NCBI GenBank assembly: GCA_947373225.1
Contig: CANBWX010000021.1
Span: 1-37,579 of the forward strand
DNA length: 37,579 nucleotides
Reading direction: 5' to 3'
From: Flavobacteriaceae bacterium
GTDB lineage: Bacteria > Bacteroidota > Bacteroidia > Flavobacteriales > Flavobacteriaceae
The notes under the pieces are model-generated. The model saw only the letters and a list, made by a program, of their open reading frames with translations. It was not told where the DNA came from and did not search any database. The number at the start of each line of letters is the position of its first letter. The first letter of the stretch is position 1. Below, one piece after another: positions 16,503-23,872 of this stretch. Both the position numbers and the translations under genes were made by a program.

Positions 16503-16510
16503 TATTTTTG
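16503..16510 (+). promoter_or_regulatory. -7 box four bases before the start of the UbiA-like gene
   Basis: TATTTTTG is an exact TAnnTTTG match that ends four bases before the ATG at 16515. This predicts a transcript that begins at or next to the start codon. A TTG at 16486-16488 is a poor -33 candidate because spacing is short. Confidence 0.5.
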
Positions 16511-16514
16511 CAGT

Positions 16515-17330
16515 ATGAAGGTTTTCAAAAAGGTATTGAATTTTTACATTCAAAGCAGTATTCATGTGGCTTTGTCAGTGTTTGCATTGGTACAAATAAC
16601 GGATTGTATGTTCCAAATTCCCATGGATCAAGCGGTTGCTTACTTTGCCTTTTTTGGAACTATTGTGGGTTATAATTTTGTAAAATATGACAGCGTGGTT
16701 CGAACCAAAAAATTGCAAATACGAAACAGTCTAAAAGCAATTATTCTATTCAGCTTGTTTTCCTTTATTGCAGTGGGATATTTCTTTTTTCAATTGCAAC
16801 GAATTACACAAATTGTCTCGGTTGCTTTTTTGGTATTGACCTTATTATATACGCTTCCGTTTTTTCCTAATCGAAGAAATGCGAGGAATTGGGCTGGGGT
16901 AAAGATTTATATTGTGGCTTTATGTTGGGTCGGAGTTACTTTGGGTTTACCAATTTTAAATGCCGAAATAGCAATAACTTCCGATTTTTATCTCAAATGT
17001 GTGCAACGATTTCTACTGATTTTTATATTAATTCTCATTTTTGAAATCATCGATTTGGCAAATGACGATCCACATTTGCAAACTGTTCCGCAGCAAATAG
17101 GAGTGAAGCGAACTAAAATTCTTGGCTATATTTTGACGATTATTTTTTATTTTTTAGAATTTTTAAAAACTAATTTCGATCAAAAACAGCTAATTGTCAA
17201 TCTGATTTTGGTAAGTAGTATCGCTTTTTTTCTGCTTTTCGCTAACGAAAAACGATCTAAATATTACACTTCTTTTTGGGTAGAAAGTATTCCGATTATT
17301 TGGTGGTTGATGTTGCTTTTAATCCAATAA
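16515..17330 (+). CDS. UbiA-like multi-pass membrane protein
   Basis: A 271-residue protein with about seven hydrophobic segments. One half resembles the UbiA prenyltransferase family: after IFEIIDLANDDPHLQTVPQQ (Asp180, Asp184, Asp185) comes QIGVKRTKILGY, similar to the second Asp-rich motif and the Thr-Leu-Pro-x-x-x-Gly that follows it. The first Asp-rich motif, normally NDxxDxxxD, is replaced by GYNFVKYDSV, so the usual diphosphate-Mg site is incomplete. It may be a diverged family member with altered activity. It stands alone between gcvP and the M3 peptidase, with its own promoter. Function unknown. Confidence 0.6.
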   Translation: MKVFKKVLNFYIQSSIHVALSVFALVQITDCMFQIPMDQAVAYFAFFGTIVGYNFVKYDSVVRTKKLQIRNSLKAIILFSLFSFIAVGYFFFQLQRITQIVSVAFLVLTLLYTLPFFPNRRNARNWAGVKIYIVALCWVGVTLGLPILNAEIAITSDFYLKCVQRFLLIFILILIFEIIDLANDDPHLQTVPQQIGVKRTKILGYILTIIFYFLEFLKTNFDQKQLIVNLILVSSIAFFLLFANEKRSKYYTSFWVESIPIIWWLMLLLIQ

Positions 17331-17331
17331 A

Positions 17332-17357
17332 AAACCGAAGCATTGCTACTTCGGTTT
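17332..17357. terminator. Hairpin between convergent UbiA-like and M3 peptidase genes
   Basis: A 9-bp stem AAACCGAAG (17332-17340) with CTTCGGTTT (17349-17357) and an 8-base loop. The following T-run is short on the plus strand and good on the minus strand (TTTTATT). Confidence 0.6.
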
Positions 17358-17379
17358 CTATATTCTAAAGATTAAAAAT

Positions 17380-19407
17380 CTATAATAATCCTGCACGTTT
17401 TAGCAACGCTTCAGGTTTTGGTTCTTGTCCTCTAAAGCGTTTGTATAATAGCATCGGATGTTCGGTTCCGCCTTTTGAAAGCACATTTTCTTTGAACTTT
17501 GTCGCTACTTCTTTGTTGAAAATTCCTTTTTCTTGAAAATATTCAAAAGCATCTGCATCTAGCACTTCCGCCCATTTGTAACTGTAATAGCCAGACGAAT
17601 ATCCGCCTTGAAAAATGTGGGAGAAAGCAGTACTCATCGCGTTTTCTTTTACATCAGGATATAATTGTGTCGCTGCAAATTGCTCGGTTTCGAAAGCTTT
17701 AATATCCGTAATATTTGATGGATCTTGTCCATGCCAACCCATATCCAGCAATCCAAAACTCAATTGACGCATGGTTGCAATTCCTTCTTGAAAACTCGCA
17801 CTTTCTTTGATTTTGTTGACTAATTCCATCGGAATTATTTCGCCAGTTTCATAATGATAAGCGAACAAAGCCAATGCTTCCGGTTCGTAAGCCCAGTTTT
17901 CCATAATCTGGCTTGGTAATTCTACAAAGTCCCAATACACCGATGTTCCAGATAAACTTGGGTACGTTGTATTAGCCAACATTCCATGTAATCCGTGACC
18001 AAATTCGTGAAATAAAGTAGTTACTTCGTTGAATGTCAAAAGCGATGGTTTGGTTTCGGTGGGTTTTGTAAAATTACAAACGTTCGAAATATGTGGTCTT
18101 TCGTTGATTCCGTTTTTTACATATTGTGATTTGAATGACGTCATCCAAGCACCGTTTCGTTTGCCTTTTCTCGGGAAGAAATCAGCATAAAAAACCGCCA
18201 CTAATTCGTTGTTTTCATCTTTTACTTCGAAGGTTTTTACGTCTTCGTGGTATTTGTCAATTTCGAAATTCTCTTCGAAAGTGATTCCGTATAGTTTTTG
18301 TGCAATTGTGAAAGCGCCGTCTAAAACTTTCTCTAATTGAAAATAGGGTTTCAATATTTCATCATCCAAACTAAACAATTGTTGTTTCAGTTTTTCCGAA
18401 TAATAAGCGCCGTCCCATTTTTCTAGTTGTTCGATTCCGTCTAATTCCTTGGCGAAAGCCGCTAATTGTGCAAATTCTTTTTGTGCTGCTGGTTTGGCTT
18501 TGGCCAATAAATCATTCGAAAACGAAATTACTTTTTCTGGGTTTTCTGCCATTCGTTCTTCGAGAACAAAATGCGAATGCGTTTTATAACCCAAAACCTG
18601 CGCTCTATCAAAACGTAATTTTGCAATTTTCAGAACGATTTCCTGATTGTCGAATTCGTTGTTTTGAAAAGATCTTGCGCCAAAGGCAATTGCCATTTTC
18701 TTACGCAATTCGCGATTATCGGCATAAGTCACAAACGGAATATAACTTGGATGATCCAAGGTGAAAATCCAACCTTCTTTTTCTAGGCTTTTCGCCAAAG
18801 AATGAGCCGCTTCGCGAGTTCCTTCGGGTAAACCTGCCAAATCATTTTCGTCAGTAATATGCAATTCGAAAGCGTGTGTTTCTGCCAAAACATTTTCGCC
18901 AAACTGTAAACTCAACTTCGATAATTCTTTGTCGATTTCGCGTAATTGATTCTTTTTATCTTCCGATAAATTGGCTCCGTTTCTAGCAAAACTTTTGTAT
19001 TTTTTGTCTAAAAGCGTTGTTTGTTCTGGGTTGAGGTTTAGTTTTTCTCGTTGCTCGTAAACTGTTTTTACTCTTGCAAACAATTCAGGATTAAGACGAA
19101 TATCATTTCCAAATTCGGATAATAAAGGTGAAACTTCTTGGGCTATTTTTTGCATTTCGTCGCTCGTTTCTGCCGAATTCAGGTTGAAAAAGATACTCGA
19201 AATTCGGTCTAAAATATCGCCGCTAAAATCTAAAGCTTCGATTGTATTTTCGAAAGTAGGTTGAATAGGATTATTTACAATTCCGTCAATTTCGGATTTT
19301 GCTAATTCGATTCCTTTTATGAAAGCAGGAAGATAGTCCTCGTTTTCGATTTTCGAAAAAGGAGCAGTGTTGTATTTTGTATTGAAATGGTGTGTTAAGA
19401 CGCTCAT
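17380..19407 (-). CDS. M3-family zinc metallopeptidase (peptidyl-dipeptidase / oligopeptidase type)
   Basis: A 675-residue thimet-like peptidase. The zinc site HEFGH is at residues 467-471 in LFHEFGHGLHGML, with the third ligand Glu expected about 25 residues later in SGTSVYWDFVELPSQ. The C-terminal substrate-binding Tyr/Gly-rich region GGYSSGYYSYKWAEVLDADAF is present. Such enzymes cut short peptides in the cytoplasm or periplasm. No signal peptide is seen, so a cytoplasmic role is likely. It resembles Dcp (dipeptidyl carboxypeptidase) most, but oligopeptidase A cannot be excluded. The leader carries the structured element at 19421-19499. Confidence 0.93.
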   Translation of the reverse strand: MSVLTHHFNTKYNTAPFSKIENEDYLPAFIKGIELAKSEIDGIVNNPIQPTFENTIEALDFSGDILDRISSIFFNLNSAETSDEMQKIAQEVSPLLSEFGNDIRLNPELFARVKTVYEQREKLNLNPEQTTLLDKKYKSFARNGANLSEDKKNQLREIDKELSKLSLQFGENVLAETHAFELHITDENDLAGLPEGTREAAHSLAKSLEKEGWIFTLDHPSYIPFVTYADNRELRKKMAIAFGARSFQNNEFDNQEIVLKIAKLRFDRAQVLGYKTHSHFVLEERMAENPEKVISFSNDLLAKAKPAAQKEFAQLAAFAKELDGIEQLEKWDGAYYSEKLKQQLFSLDDEILKPYFQLEKVLDGAFTIAQKLYGITFEENFEIDKYHEDVKTFEVKDENNELVAVFYADFFPRKGKRNGAWMTSFKSQYVKNGINERPHISNVCNFTKPTETKPSLLTFNEVTTLFHEFGHGLHGMLANTTYPSLSGTSVYWDFVELPSQIMENWAYEPEALALFAYHYETGEIIPMELVNKIKESASFQEGIATMRQLSFGLLDMGWHGQDPSNITDIKAFETEQFAATQLYPDVKENAMSTAFSHIFQGGYSSGYYSYKWAEVLDADAFEYFQEKGIFNKEVATKFKENVLSKGGTEHPMLLYKRFRGQEPKPEALLKRAGLL

Positions 19408-19420
19408 CGTTTTGTTTTTT

Positions 19421-19499
19421 AGCCCCGATAGAAGTGAAAATCCTTTTCTTTTTTTCTTTAAAAAAGAAAAGATTGTAACGGATAGCGGGAAATAGCTCC
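19421..19499 (-). ncRNA. Structured leader element, copy 2
   Basis: On the minus strand it starts GGAGCTATTTCCCGCTATCC, has a central hairpin of about 12 bp (AATCTTTTCTTTTTT against its complement AAAAAAGAAAAGGATT), and ends TATCGGGGCTAAAAAA, 13 bases before the M3 peptidase ATG. The outer arms are nearly identical to copy 1 at 11942-12019, while the central hairpin differs in sequence but is kept as a hairpin. Conserved ends with compensating change in the stem are what a structured RNA would show. Confidence 0.6.
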
Positions 19500-19524
19500 T
19501 GAAAAAGAACAGGATAATTATTGA

Positions 19525-20010
19525 TTATTTGTTGTGAATGCTTTTTGAAGCTATTAGTACAGTTTCTTTTAGTCCGGTTTTGTATAAGATAATTTTATCC
19601 AAGACGCATTTGTCAGAAGTTCCGATAATTTGAGCGGCTAAGATTCCAGCGTTTTTGGCTCCGTTTAGCGCTACAGTTGCCACAGGAACTCCGCCTGGCA
19701 TTTGTAAAATTGATAAAACTGAATCCCAACCGTCGATAGAATTGCTTGATTTTATTGGGACGCCAATTACGGGCAATGGCGACATGGAGGCGACCATTCC
19801 GGGTAAGTGAGCGGCTCCGCCAGCACCTGCGATTACTACCGAAATGCCGCGTGTGTGGGCGTTTTGACTGAAATCGAAAAGTTTTTCGGGCGTTCTGTGT
19901 GCCGAAACAATATCGACTTCTATTTCTATATCAAAACCTTTTAGGATGTCGATGGCTTCTTGCATGACGGGCATATCGGATATGCTTCCCATTATTACGG
20001 CTACTTTCAT
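19525..20010 (-). CDS. purE: 5-(Carboxyamino)imidazole ribonucleotide mutase
   Basis: A 161-residue class I PurE. It converts N5-CAIR, made by PurK, into CAIR in de novo purine synthesis. The nucleotide-binding loop GSISDMPVM is at residues 8-16 and the catalytic His38 is in SAHRTPE (36-42). The AGAGGAAHLPGMVAS and MPGGVPVATVA segments are also conserved. It lies 109 bp downstream of purK on the same strand, with a long AT-rich palindrome between them, so the two are probably one operon. Confidence 0.96.
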   Translation of the reverse strand: MKVAVIMGSISDMPVMQEAIDILKGFDIEIEVDIVSAHRTPEKLFDFSQNAHTRGISVVIAGAGGAAHLPGMVASMSPLPVIGVPIKSSNSIDGWDSVLSILQMPGGVPVATVALNGAKNAGILAAQIIGTSDKCVLDKIILYKTGLKETVLIASKSIHNK

Positions 20011-20024
20011 TTTGTTTTTTTATT

Positions 20025-20120
20025 TAAAGATTTAAAGATTTAAGAATTCAAAGATTTAATTGGAATGTTATTTTTGAAAAAACCAATTTTTCAATCTTTT
20101 AATTTTTCAATCTTTTAATT
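20025..20120. repeat. AT-rich palindrome with tandem micro-repeats in each arm, between purK and purE
   Basis: The left arm (about 20025-20063) contains AAAGATTTAA-like units three times and ends AATTGG. The right arm (20083-20120) starts CCAATT and holds CAATCTTTTAATTTTT-like units twice. The loop is about 19 bases. Arms pair imperfectly. The hairpin could stabilise or attenuate the purKE mRNA; this is an inference. Confidence 0.6.
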
Positions 20121-21271
20121 TATGAAATTACTCTAATTGTATTCTTTACATCTTCGGCAATTCGTCTTGCTTCGGTTATGTCTTCGTTTACGATGGTTAC
20201 ATGACCCATTTTTCGGAAAGGACGTGTTTGTTTTTTTCCGTAAATGTGTGGCGTAACACCATTCCAAGATAATATTTTTTCGATTTTCTCGTAAATAACA
20301 TCACCTGAAAAACCTTCTTCGCCAACTAAATTTACCATGATTCCGGCAACTTTGCTGTCGGTATTTCCTAGAGGTAAATCCAAAATGGCACGCAAATGGT
20401 TCTCGAATTGTGAGGTGTAACTGGCTTCGATAGAATAATGTCCTGAATTGTGTGGGCGAGGAGCGACTTCATTTACCAAGATTTCATCGTCAAAAGTTTG
20501 GAACATTTCGACAGCCAAAAGACCAACATGATTGAATTTTTCGGAAACATCGAGTGCAATTTCTCTTGCTTTTAATGCTACTTTATCATCGATTCGTGCT
20601 GGGCAAATCACATATTCTACTTGGTTGGCTTCAGGATGAAATTCCATTTCGACAACTGGATACGTTTTGATTTCGCCAGAAGGACTTCGGCAAACGATAA
20701 CAGCTAATTCATTTTTGAATTCGACCATTTCTTCGGCGATACATTCTACGTTGGGTAAATTCTCAACGTCTTCAAGACTTCTGATGATTTTTACACCATT
20801 TCCGTCATAACCAAATTCGGTGCATTTCCAAACGAAAGGCAAAGCGATATTAGATTCGACAATTTCGACAACGAGACTTTTTAAATTATTGAATGTTTTC
20901 GAAGGAGCTGTTGGGATATTATTTTCTATATAAAAGGCTTTTTGGATTCCTTTGTTCTGAATGAGCTTCAAAGTTTTTGGCGAAGGATATACTTTTAGAC
21001 CTTCATTTTCTAATTTTTCCAAAGCGTCAAGGTTAACCAATTCGATTTCGAAAGTTAGAACATCGACTTGTTTACCGAAATCATAAACGGTTTGAAAGTC
21101 CATTAAATCTCCTTGAAAAAATTTATTGCAAGCGATTTTGCATGGTGCTTCATCACTTGGATCAAGAACATAAGTTTGAATATCGAATTTTCGGGTGTCG
21201 AATAGCAGCATTTTGCCGAGTTGTCCGCCGCCGAGAATTCCCAATTTAAAATTAGACGAAAAATAATTCAT
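20120..21271 (-). CDS. purK: 5-(Carboxyamino)imidazole ribonucleotide synthase
   Basis: A 383-residue ATP-grasp enzyme that joins bicarbonate to AIR with ATP, giving N5-CAIR for PurE. The N-terminal loop LGILGGGQLGKML (residues 11-23) is diagnostic, as are ATP-grasp segments PFVWKCTEFGYDGNGVKI and the late VNEVAPRPHNSGHY. Length is normal. Its ATG is only four bases after the stop of the PIN-domain toxin gene, so it has no separate leader, and it may depend on transcription from the toxin-antitoxin promoter or a promoter inside those genes. Confidence 0.96.
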   Translation of the reverse strand: MNYFSSNFKLGILGGGQLGKMLLFDTRKFDIQTYVLDPSDEAPCKIACNKFFQGDLMDFQTVYDFGKQVDVLTFEIELVNLDALEKLENEGLKVYPSPKTLKLIQNKGIQKAFYIENNIPTAPSKTFNNLKSLVVEIVESNIALPFVWKCTEFGYDGNGVKIIRSLEDVENLPNVECIAEEMVEFKNELAVIVCRSPSGEIKTYPVVEMEFHPEANQVEYVICPARIDDKVALKAREIALDVSEKFNHVGLLAVEMFQTFDDEILVNEVAPRPHNSGHYSIEASYTSQFENHLRAILDLPLGNTDSKVAGIMVNLVGEEGFSGDVIYEKIEKILSWNGVTPHIYGKKQTRPFRKMGHVTIVNEDITEARRIAEDVKNTIRVIS

Positions 21272-21275
21272 GTAT

Positions 21276-21695
21276 TTAAAGTTTATTTAAAAATTCATCT
21301 GGAGTGAATACGTTGATTTCTGAATATTTAAAATCTTTCAAATCTCTAGTTATTATGCAATCCATTGTGTTTATTGATTGTGCCGCCGTGATTTGAATAG
21401 CGTCTTCAAAATCTTTGTGGCTGGATTTGAGGCTTTTTTTTAAAATAGATTCGGTAACGGCAATTATTGAAATGGTATCTAATAAATCTTCAATAATCGA
21501 ACGTAACTCTTTTTCGTCAACCACTCTTTTCGCAATATAATGCATGGTCGCAATAGAATGAGATGACGAATACATTTTGATTTTATGTCGTTGACAATAG
21601 TCGAAAATTGAAATTGCATTTTTTGAAAATGGAAACCGATTAGCTACAATGTCTACCAAAATATTAGTGTCAAGAAAAATGTTTTTAAAAACCAT
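21276..21695 (-). CDS. PIN-domain toxin of a type II toxin-antitoxin pair
   Basis: A 139-residue PIN-fold ribonuclease. Asp9 in FLDTN, the central acidic pair in DFEDAIQ and the Asp in CIITRDLKDF form the expected metal-binding cluster, so the active site looks intact. VapC-like toxins cut RNA, often tRNA. I place the start at ATG 21695: the frame extends upstream but only inside the antitoxin gene. With this start the two genes overlap by 11 bases, a common layout for such pairs. The purK start follows four bases after its stop. Confidence 0.85.
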   Translation of the reverse strand: MVFKNIFLDTNILVDIVANRFPFSKNAISIFDYCQRHKIKMYSSSHSIATMHYIAKRVVDEKELRSIIEDLLDTISIIAVTESILKKSLKSSHKDFEDAIQITAAQSINTMDCIITRDLKDFKYSEINVFTPDEFLNKL

Positions 21696-21933
21696 ATTTT
21701 TCTCTGTAATGTTCTTCTTTAATCTTTTCTTCGTCAAAATCGGGCGGAAGCGTTATTCTGCCAATAAGTTTCTTAACTTTTGGATGAATATCGTCGGCTA
21801 TTTCTGATTTTACCGTAAGGTTTTTGAAGTACGTTTCTACTAATTCAGACAAACTTCTACCTGTTTTTTTTGCATACGATTTTGCGTCTTCAATTACAGT
21901 TTTTTCAAGCGATAATGTGAGTTTAGTATTCAT
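21685..21933 (-). CDS. Antitoxin of the PIN toxin pair (DUF6364-like)
   Basis: An 82-residue protein. The N-terminal segment KLTLSLEKTVIEDAKSYAKK followed by TGRSLSELVETYFKNL has the strand-helix-helix pattern of a ribbon-helix-helix DNA-binding antitoxin. The acidic C-terminal tail (PPDFDEEKIKEEHY) probably binds the toxin. It is immediately upstream of and overlaps the PIN gene. A palindromic site with TACGTA at both ends lies directly before the start and would suit autoregulation. The DUF assignment is from memory of the pattern. Confidence 0.8.
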   Translation of the reverse strand: MNTKLTLSLEKTVIEDAKSYAKKTGRSLSELVETYFKNLTVKSEIADDIHPKVKKLIGRITLPPDFDEEKIKEEHYREKYGF

Positions 21934-21934
21934 A

Positions 21935-21961
21935 TACGTAATGTTTTTACAAATGTACGTA
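21935..21961 (-). promoter_or_regulatory. Promoter and putative operator of the toxin-antitoxin pair
   Basis: TACGTA occurs at 21935-21940 and 21956-21961 with 15 bases between, and TACATTTG (21957-21950, minus) is an exact -7 box inside the same stretch. The whole fits in the 30-bp gap between the HEAT-like gene and the antitoxin. A ribbon-helix-helix antitoxin bound here would cover the promoter; binding itself is an inference. Confidence 0.5.
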
Positions 21962-21963
21962 AA

Positions 21964-22521
21964 TTATTTTTTTTGGTTGTTAATTTTTTTCAAAATTTCC
22001 CTCGCAACTGCTTTGTATGCCGCCGAATGCGTTTTGTAATCTTTGTTTAAAAGGATTCGTAATTCGGGATAAATCCAGTCGACGTGTTTTCCTATTATAT
22101 ATAAGGTCCGAATAGAGTAGCATTTTGAAGCAACTTTGGTATCGTTTATTAACCAATCGAAACAGGATTCGGTGATTTTTTGTAGCTGAATTTCTGAAAG
22201 TGGAATGTTCTTTTTTCTGTAATATGAAGTAATTATAAACAGGCAAATTTTAGAAGCGGGTCTAATTGCAGAATCTATCTTGAAATCAGGCAAAACTTCA
22301 CAAAAATCTGTTATTAAAGGAATAAAAAGTTCTATTTGTTCTTCGCAAACTAATTCAAGAATCCAACATGCTTTGTGGTGGTTTTTGTCTTTGGTGTTGA
22401 AAGCAATTTTGGTTAAATCCTTTAAATACGCAGGATTAGCAAAGATGAAATCCCTATTTTCTTCTCTACTTTCTCTAAGTCCCGAACTTTTGACAATCTG
22501 ATTATAATAATCTGCATTCAT
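21964..22521 (-). CDS. HEAT-repeat-like all-helical protein
   Basis: A 185-residue protein, all helical by appearance, with repeated pairs such as HKACWILELVCEEQIELFIPLITDF and CYSIRTLYIIGKHVDWIYPELRILL. It resembles small HEAT-like proteins in flavobacteria that I recall being labelled adenylosuccinate lyase; it has none of the lyase signature, so that label would be wrong. The function is unknown. I chose the ATG at 22521 (MNADYYNQIV), not the TTG further up. TATATTTA ends four bases before this ATG, a weak form of the -7 box. It is divergent from hpt. Confidence 0.6.
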   Translation of the reverse strand: MNADYYNQIVKSSGLRESREENRDFIFANPAYLKDLTKIAFNTKDKNHHKACWILELVCEEQIELFIPLITDFCEVLPDFKIDSAIRPASKICLFIITSYYRKKNIPLSEIQLQKITESCFDWLINDTKVASKCYSIRTLYIIGKHVDWIYPELRILLNKDYKTHSAAYKAVAREILKKINNQKK

Positions 22522-22585
22522 TATGTAAATATACCAAATTAGCAAAAAAGTCTGGCTATTTTATTTTTAATACTTAATACTTTAC

Positions 22586-22593
22586 TAAATTTG
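22586..22593 (+). promoter_or_regulatory. -7 box for hpt-adk
   Basis: TAAATTTG is an exact TAnnTTTG match, 27 bases before the hpt ATG. A T-rich stretch near 22564 is a possible -33 region. Confidence 0.55.
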
Positions 22594-22620
22594 CAACTGC
22601 ACTTTTAAAAATAAAAACAC

Positions 22621-23151
22621 ATGTTACAACTTCACGATAAACAATTTGTTCCGTTTATTTCTGCTCAGGAAATAGACTTTGCTATTGCGAAAATAGCTGC
22701 GCTTGTAGAAGATGATTTTGCTGATGAAACACCACTATTTATTGGGGTTTTGAACGGATCTTTTATGGTCGTTTCTGATTTTATGAAACATTATAAATCA
22801 CCTTGCGAAGTTAGTTTTATAAAAATGGCTTCTTATGAAGGAATTTCTTCAACAAATGATGTAAAACAATTAATAGGTTTAGACCAAGATTTAACCGGTA
22901 GAACCGTTGTTATTATTGAAGACATTGTTGATACTGGCAATACTTTGGTAGCCTTAAAAGAATTATTCAAGAAACAAAATGTGAAGCATTTTAAGATTGC
23001 GACACTTTTTTTTAAACCAGAAGCGTACAAACAAGACGTTAAAATAGATTATGTTGGTATTCGAATTCCAAATAAATTCATCGTTGGTTTTGGATTAGAC
23101 TACGACGGATTAGGTAGAAATTTACCGGAAATTTACCAATTAAAAGATTAA
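22621..23151 (+). CDS. hpt: Hypoxanthine phosphoribosyltransferase
   Basis: A 176-residue purine-salvage enzyme that converts hypoxanthine (and often guanine) with PRPP to IMP (GMP). The PRPP-binding motif VVIIEDIVDTGNTL is near residues 97-110, the GVLNGSFMVVSD loop near 41-52 and the late GFGLDYDGLGRNLP segment are conserved. It is upstream of adk by 30 bp and in the same transcript, which links purine salvage to nucleotide phosphorylation. Length is normal. Confidence 0.95.
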   Translation: MLQLHDKQFVPFISAQEIDFAIAKIAALVEDDFADETPLFIGVLNGSFMVVSDFMKHYKSPCEVSFIKMASYEGISSTNDVKQLIGLDQDLTGRTVVIIEDIVDTGNTLVALKELFKKQNVKHFKIATLFFKPEAYKQDVKIDYVGIRIPNKFIVGFGLDYDGLGRNLPEIYQLKD

Positions 23152-23181
23152 TACAACTAACCACAACTTATAACTACACTA

Positions 23182-23754
23182 ATGATTAACATTGTTTTAT
23201 TCGGTAAACCCGGCGCAGGAAAAGGAACGCAAGCAGAATTTTTGAAAGAAAAATATAATTTAACCCATTTATCTACGGGTGATATTTTTAGATTTAACAT
23301 CAAAAACGATACTGATTTAGGAAAATTAGCCAAAAGTTATATGGACAAAGGCGATCTAGTTCCAGACGAAGTAACCATTAAAATGTTACAAAGCGAAGTA
23401 GAGAATAATCCACTTTCTGCTGGATTTTTATTCGACGGTTTTCCAAGAACTTTAGCTCAAGCTAAATCATTGGATCAATTTATAGAATCTAAAGGACAAA
23501 ACATCACTGCAACAGTGGCGCTAGATGCCGACGATTCTATCTTGGTAGCACGTCTTTTAGAAAGAGGAAAAACTTCAGGAAGACCAGACGATCAAGACGA
23601 AGAAAAAATTAGAAATCGTTACGAGGAATACAACCAAAAAACAGCTCCTTTGATGGATTATTACAAAGGTCAAGGAAAGTTTCATGCTGTAAATGGTATA
23701 GGAACGATACAAGAAGTTAACGAAAGATTGAACTTGGTTTTCGACAATTTATAG
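23182..23754 (+). CDS. adk: Adenylate kinase
   Basis: A 190-residue P-loop kinase that interconverts ATP, ADP and AMP. The P-loop GKPGAGKGT is at residues 8-16, THLSTGDIFR binds AMP, DGFPRTLAQA follows, and a short LID region is present (LERGKTSGRPDDQDEEKIRNR), so it is the short-form enzyme without a zinc finger. It is typical of Bacteroidota. It follows hpt closely; the structured-element remnant and the CNNM gene come after it. Confidence 0.97.
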   Translation: MINIVLFGKPGAGKGTQAEFLKEKYNLTHLSTGDIFRFNIKNDTDLGKLAKSYMDKGDLVPDEVTIKMLQSEVENNPLSAGFLFDGFPRTLAQAKSLDQFIESKGQNITATVALDADDSILVARLLERGKTSGRPDDQDEEKIRNRYEEYNQKTAPLMDYYKGQGKFHAVNGIGTIQEVNERLNLVFDNL

Positions 23755-23806
23755 TCGATTTTAAGGCTTGGATATAAATTTCGAGCATTCAATTTTTTTT
23801 TCGATA

Positions 23807-23859
23807 TTTGCAAACTGAAAAGGAGCTATTTCCGATTGATGGATTTATGCTCTTTTTTT
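23807..23859 (+). promoter_or_regulatory. Probable promoter and remnant of the structured leader element (copy 3)
   Basis: GATATTTG (about 23803-23810) is a one-mismatch -7 box. Then GGAGCTATTTCC (23822-23833), the same start as copies 1 and 2 of the leader element, is followed by a shortened middle, GGATTTATGCTC and seven Ts. Next comes the CNNM ATG at 23873. The relation to the two complete copies is clear in the first 12 bases only. Confidence 0.5.
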
Positions 23860-23872
23860 GTAATTTTAAACA

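Noticed and set aside
21964..22521. Adenylosuccinate lyase label for the HEAT-like gene
   Set aside because: The lyase signature and active-site residues are absent and the protein is less than half the length; only helical repeats are visible.
22522..22620. Purine riboswitch in front of hpt, or another in the purK-purE spacer
   Set aside because: The hpt leader is about 27 bases, and the purK-purE spacer is an AT-rich palindrome without the conserved purine-aptamer loops.
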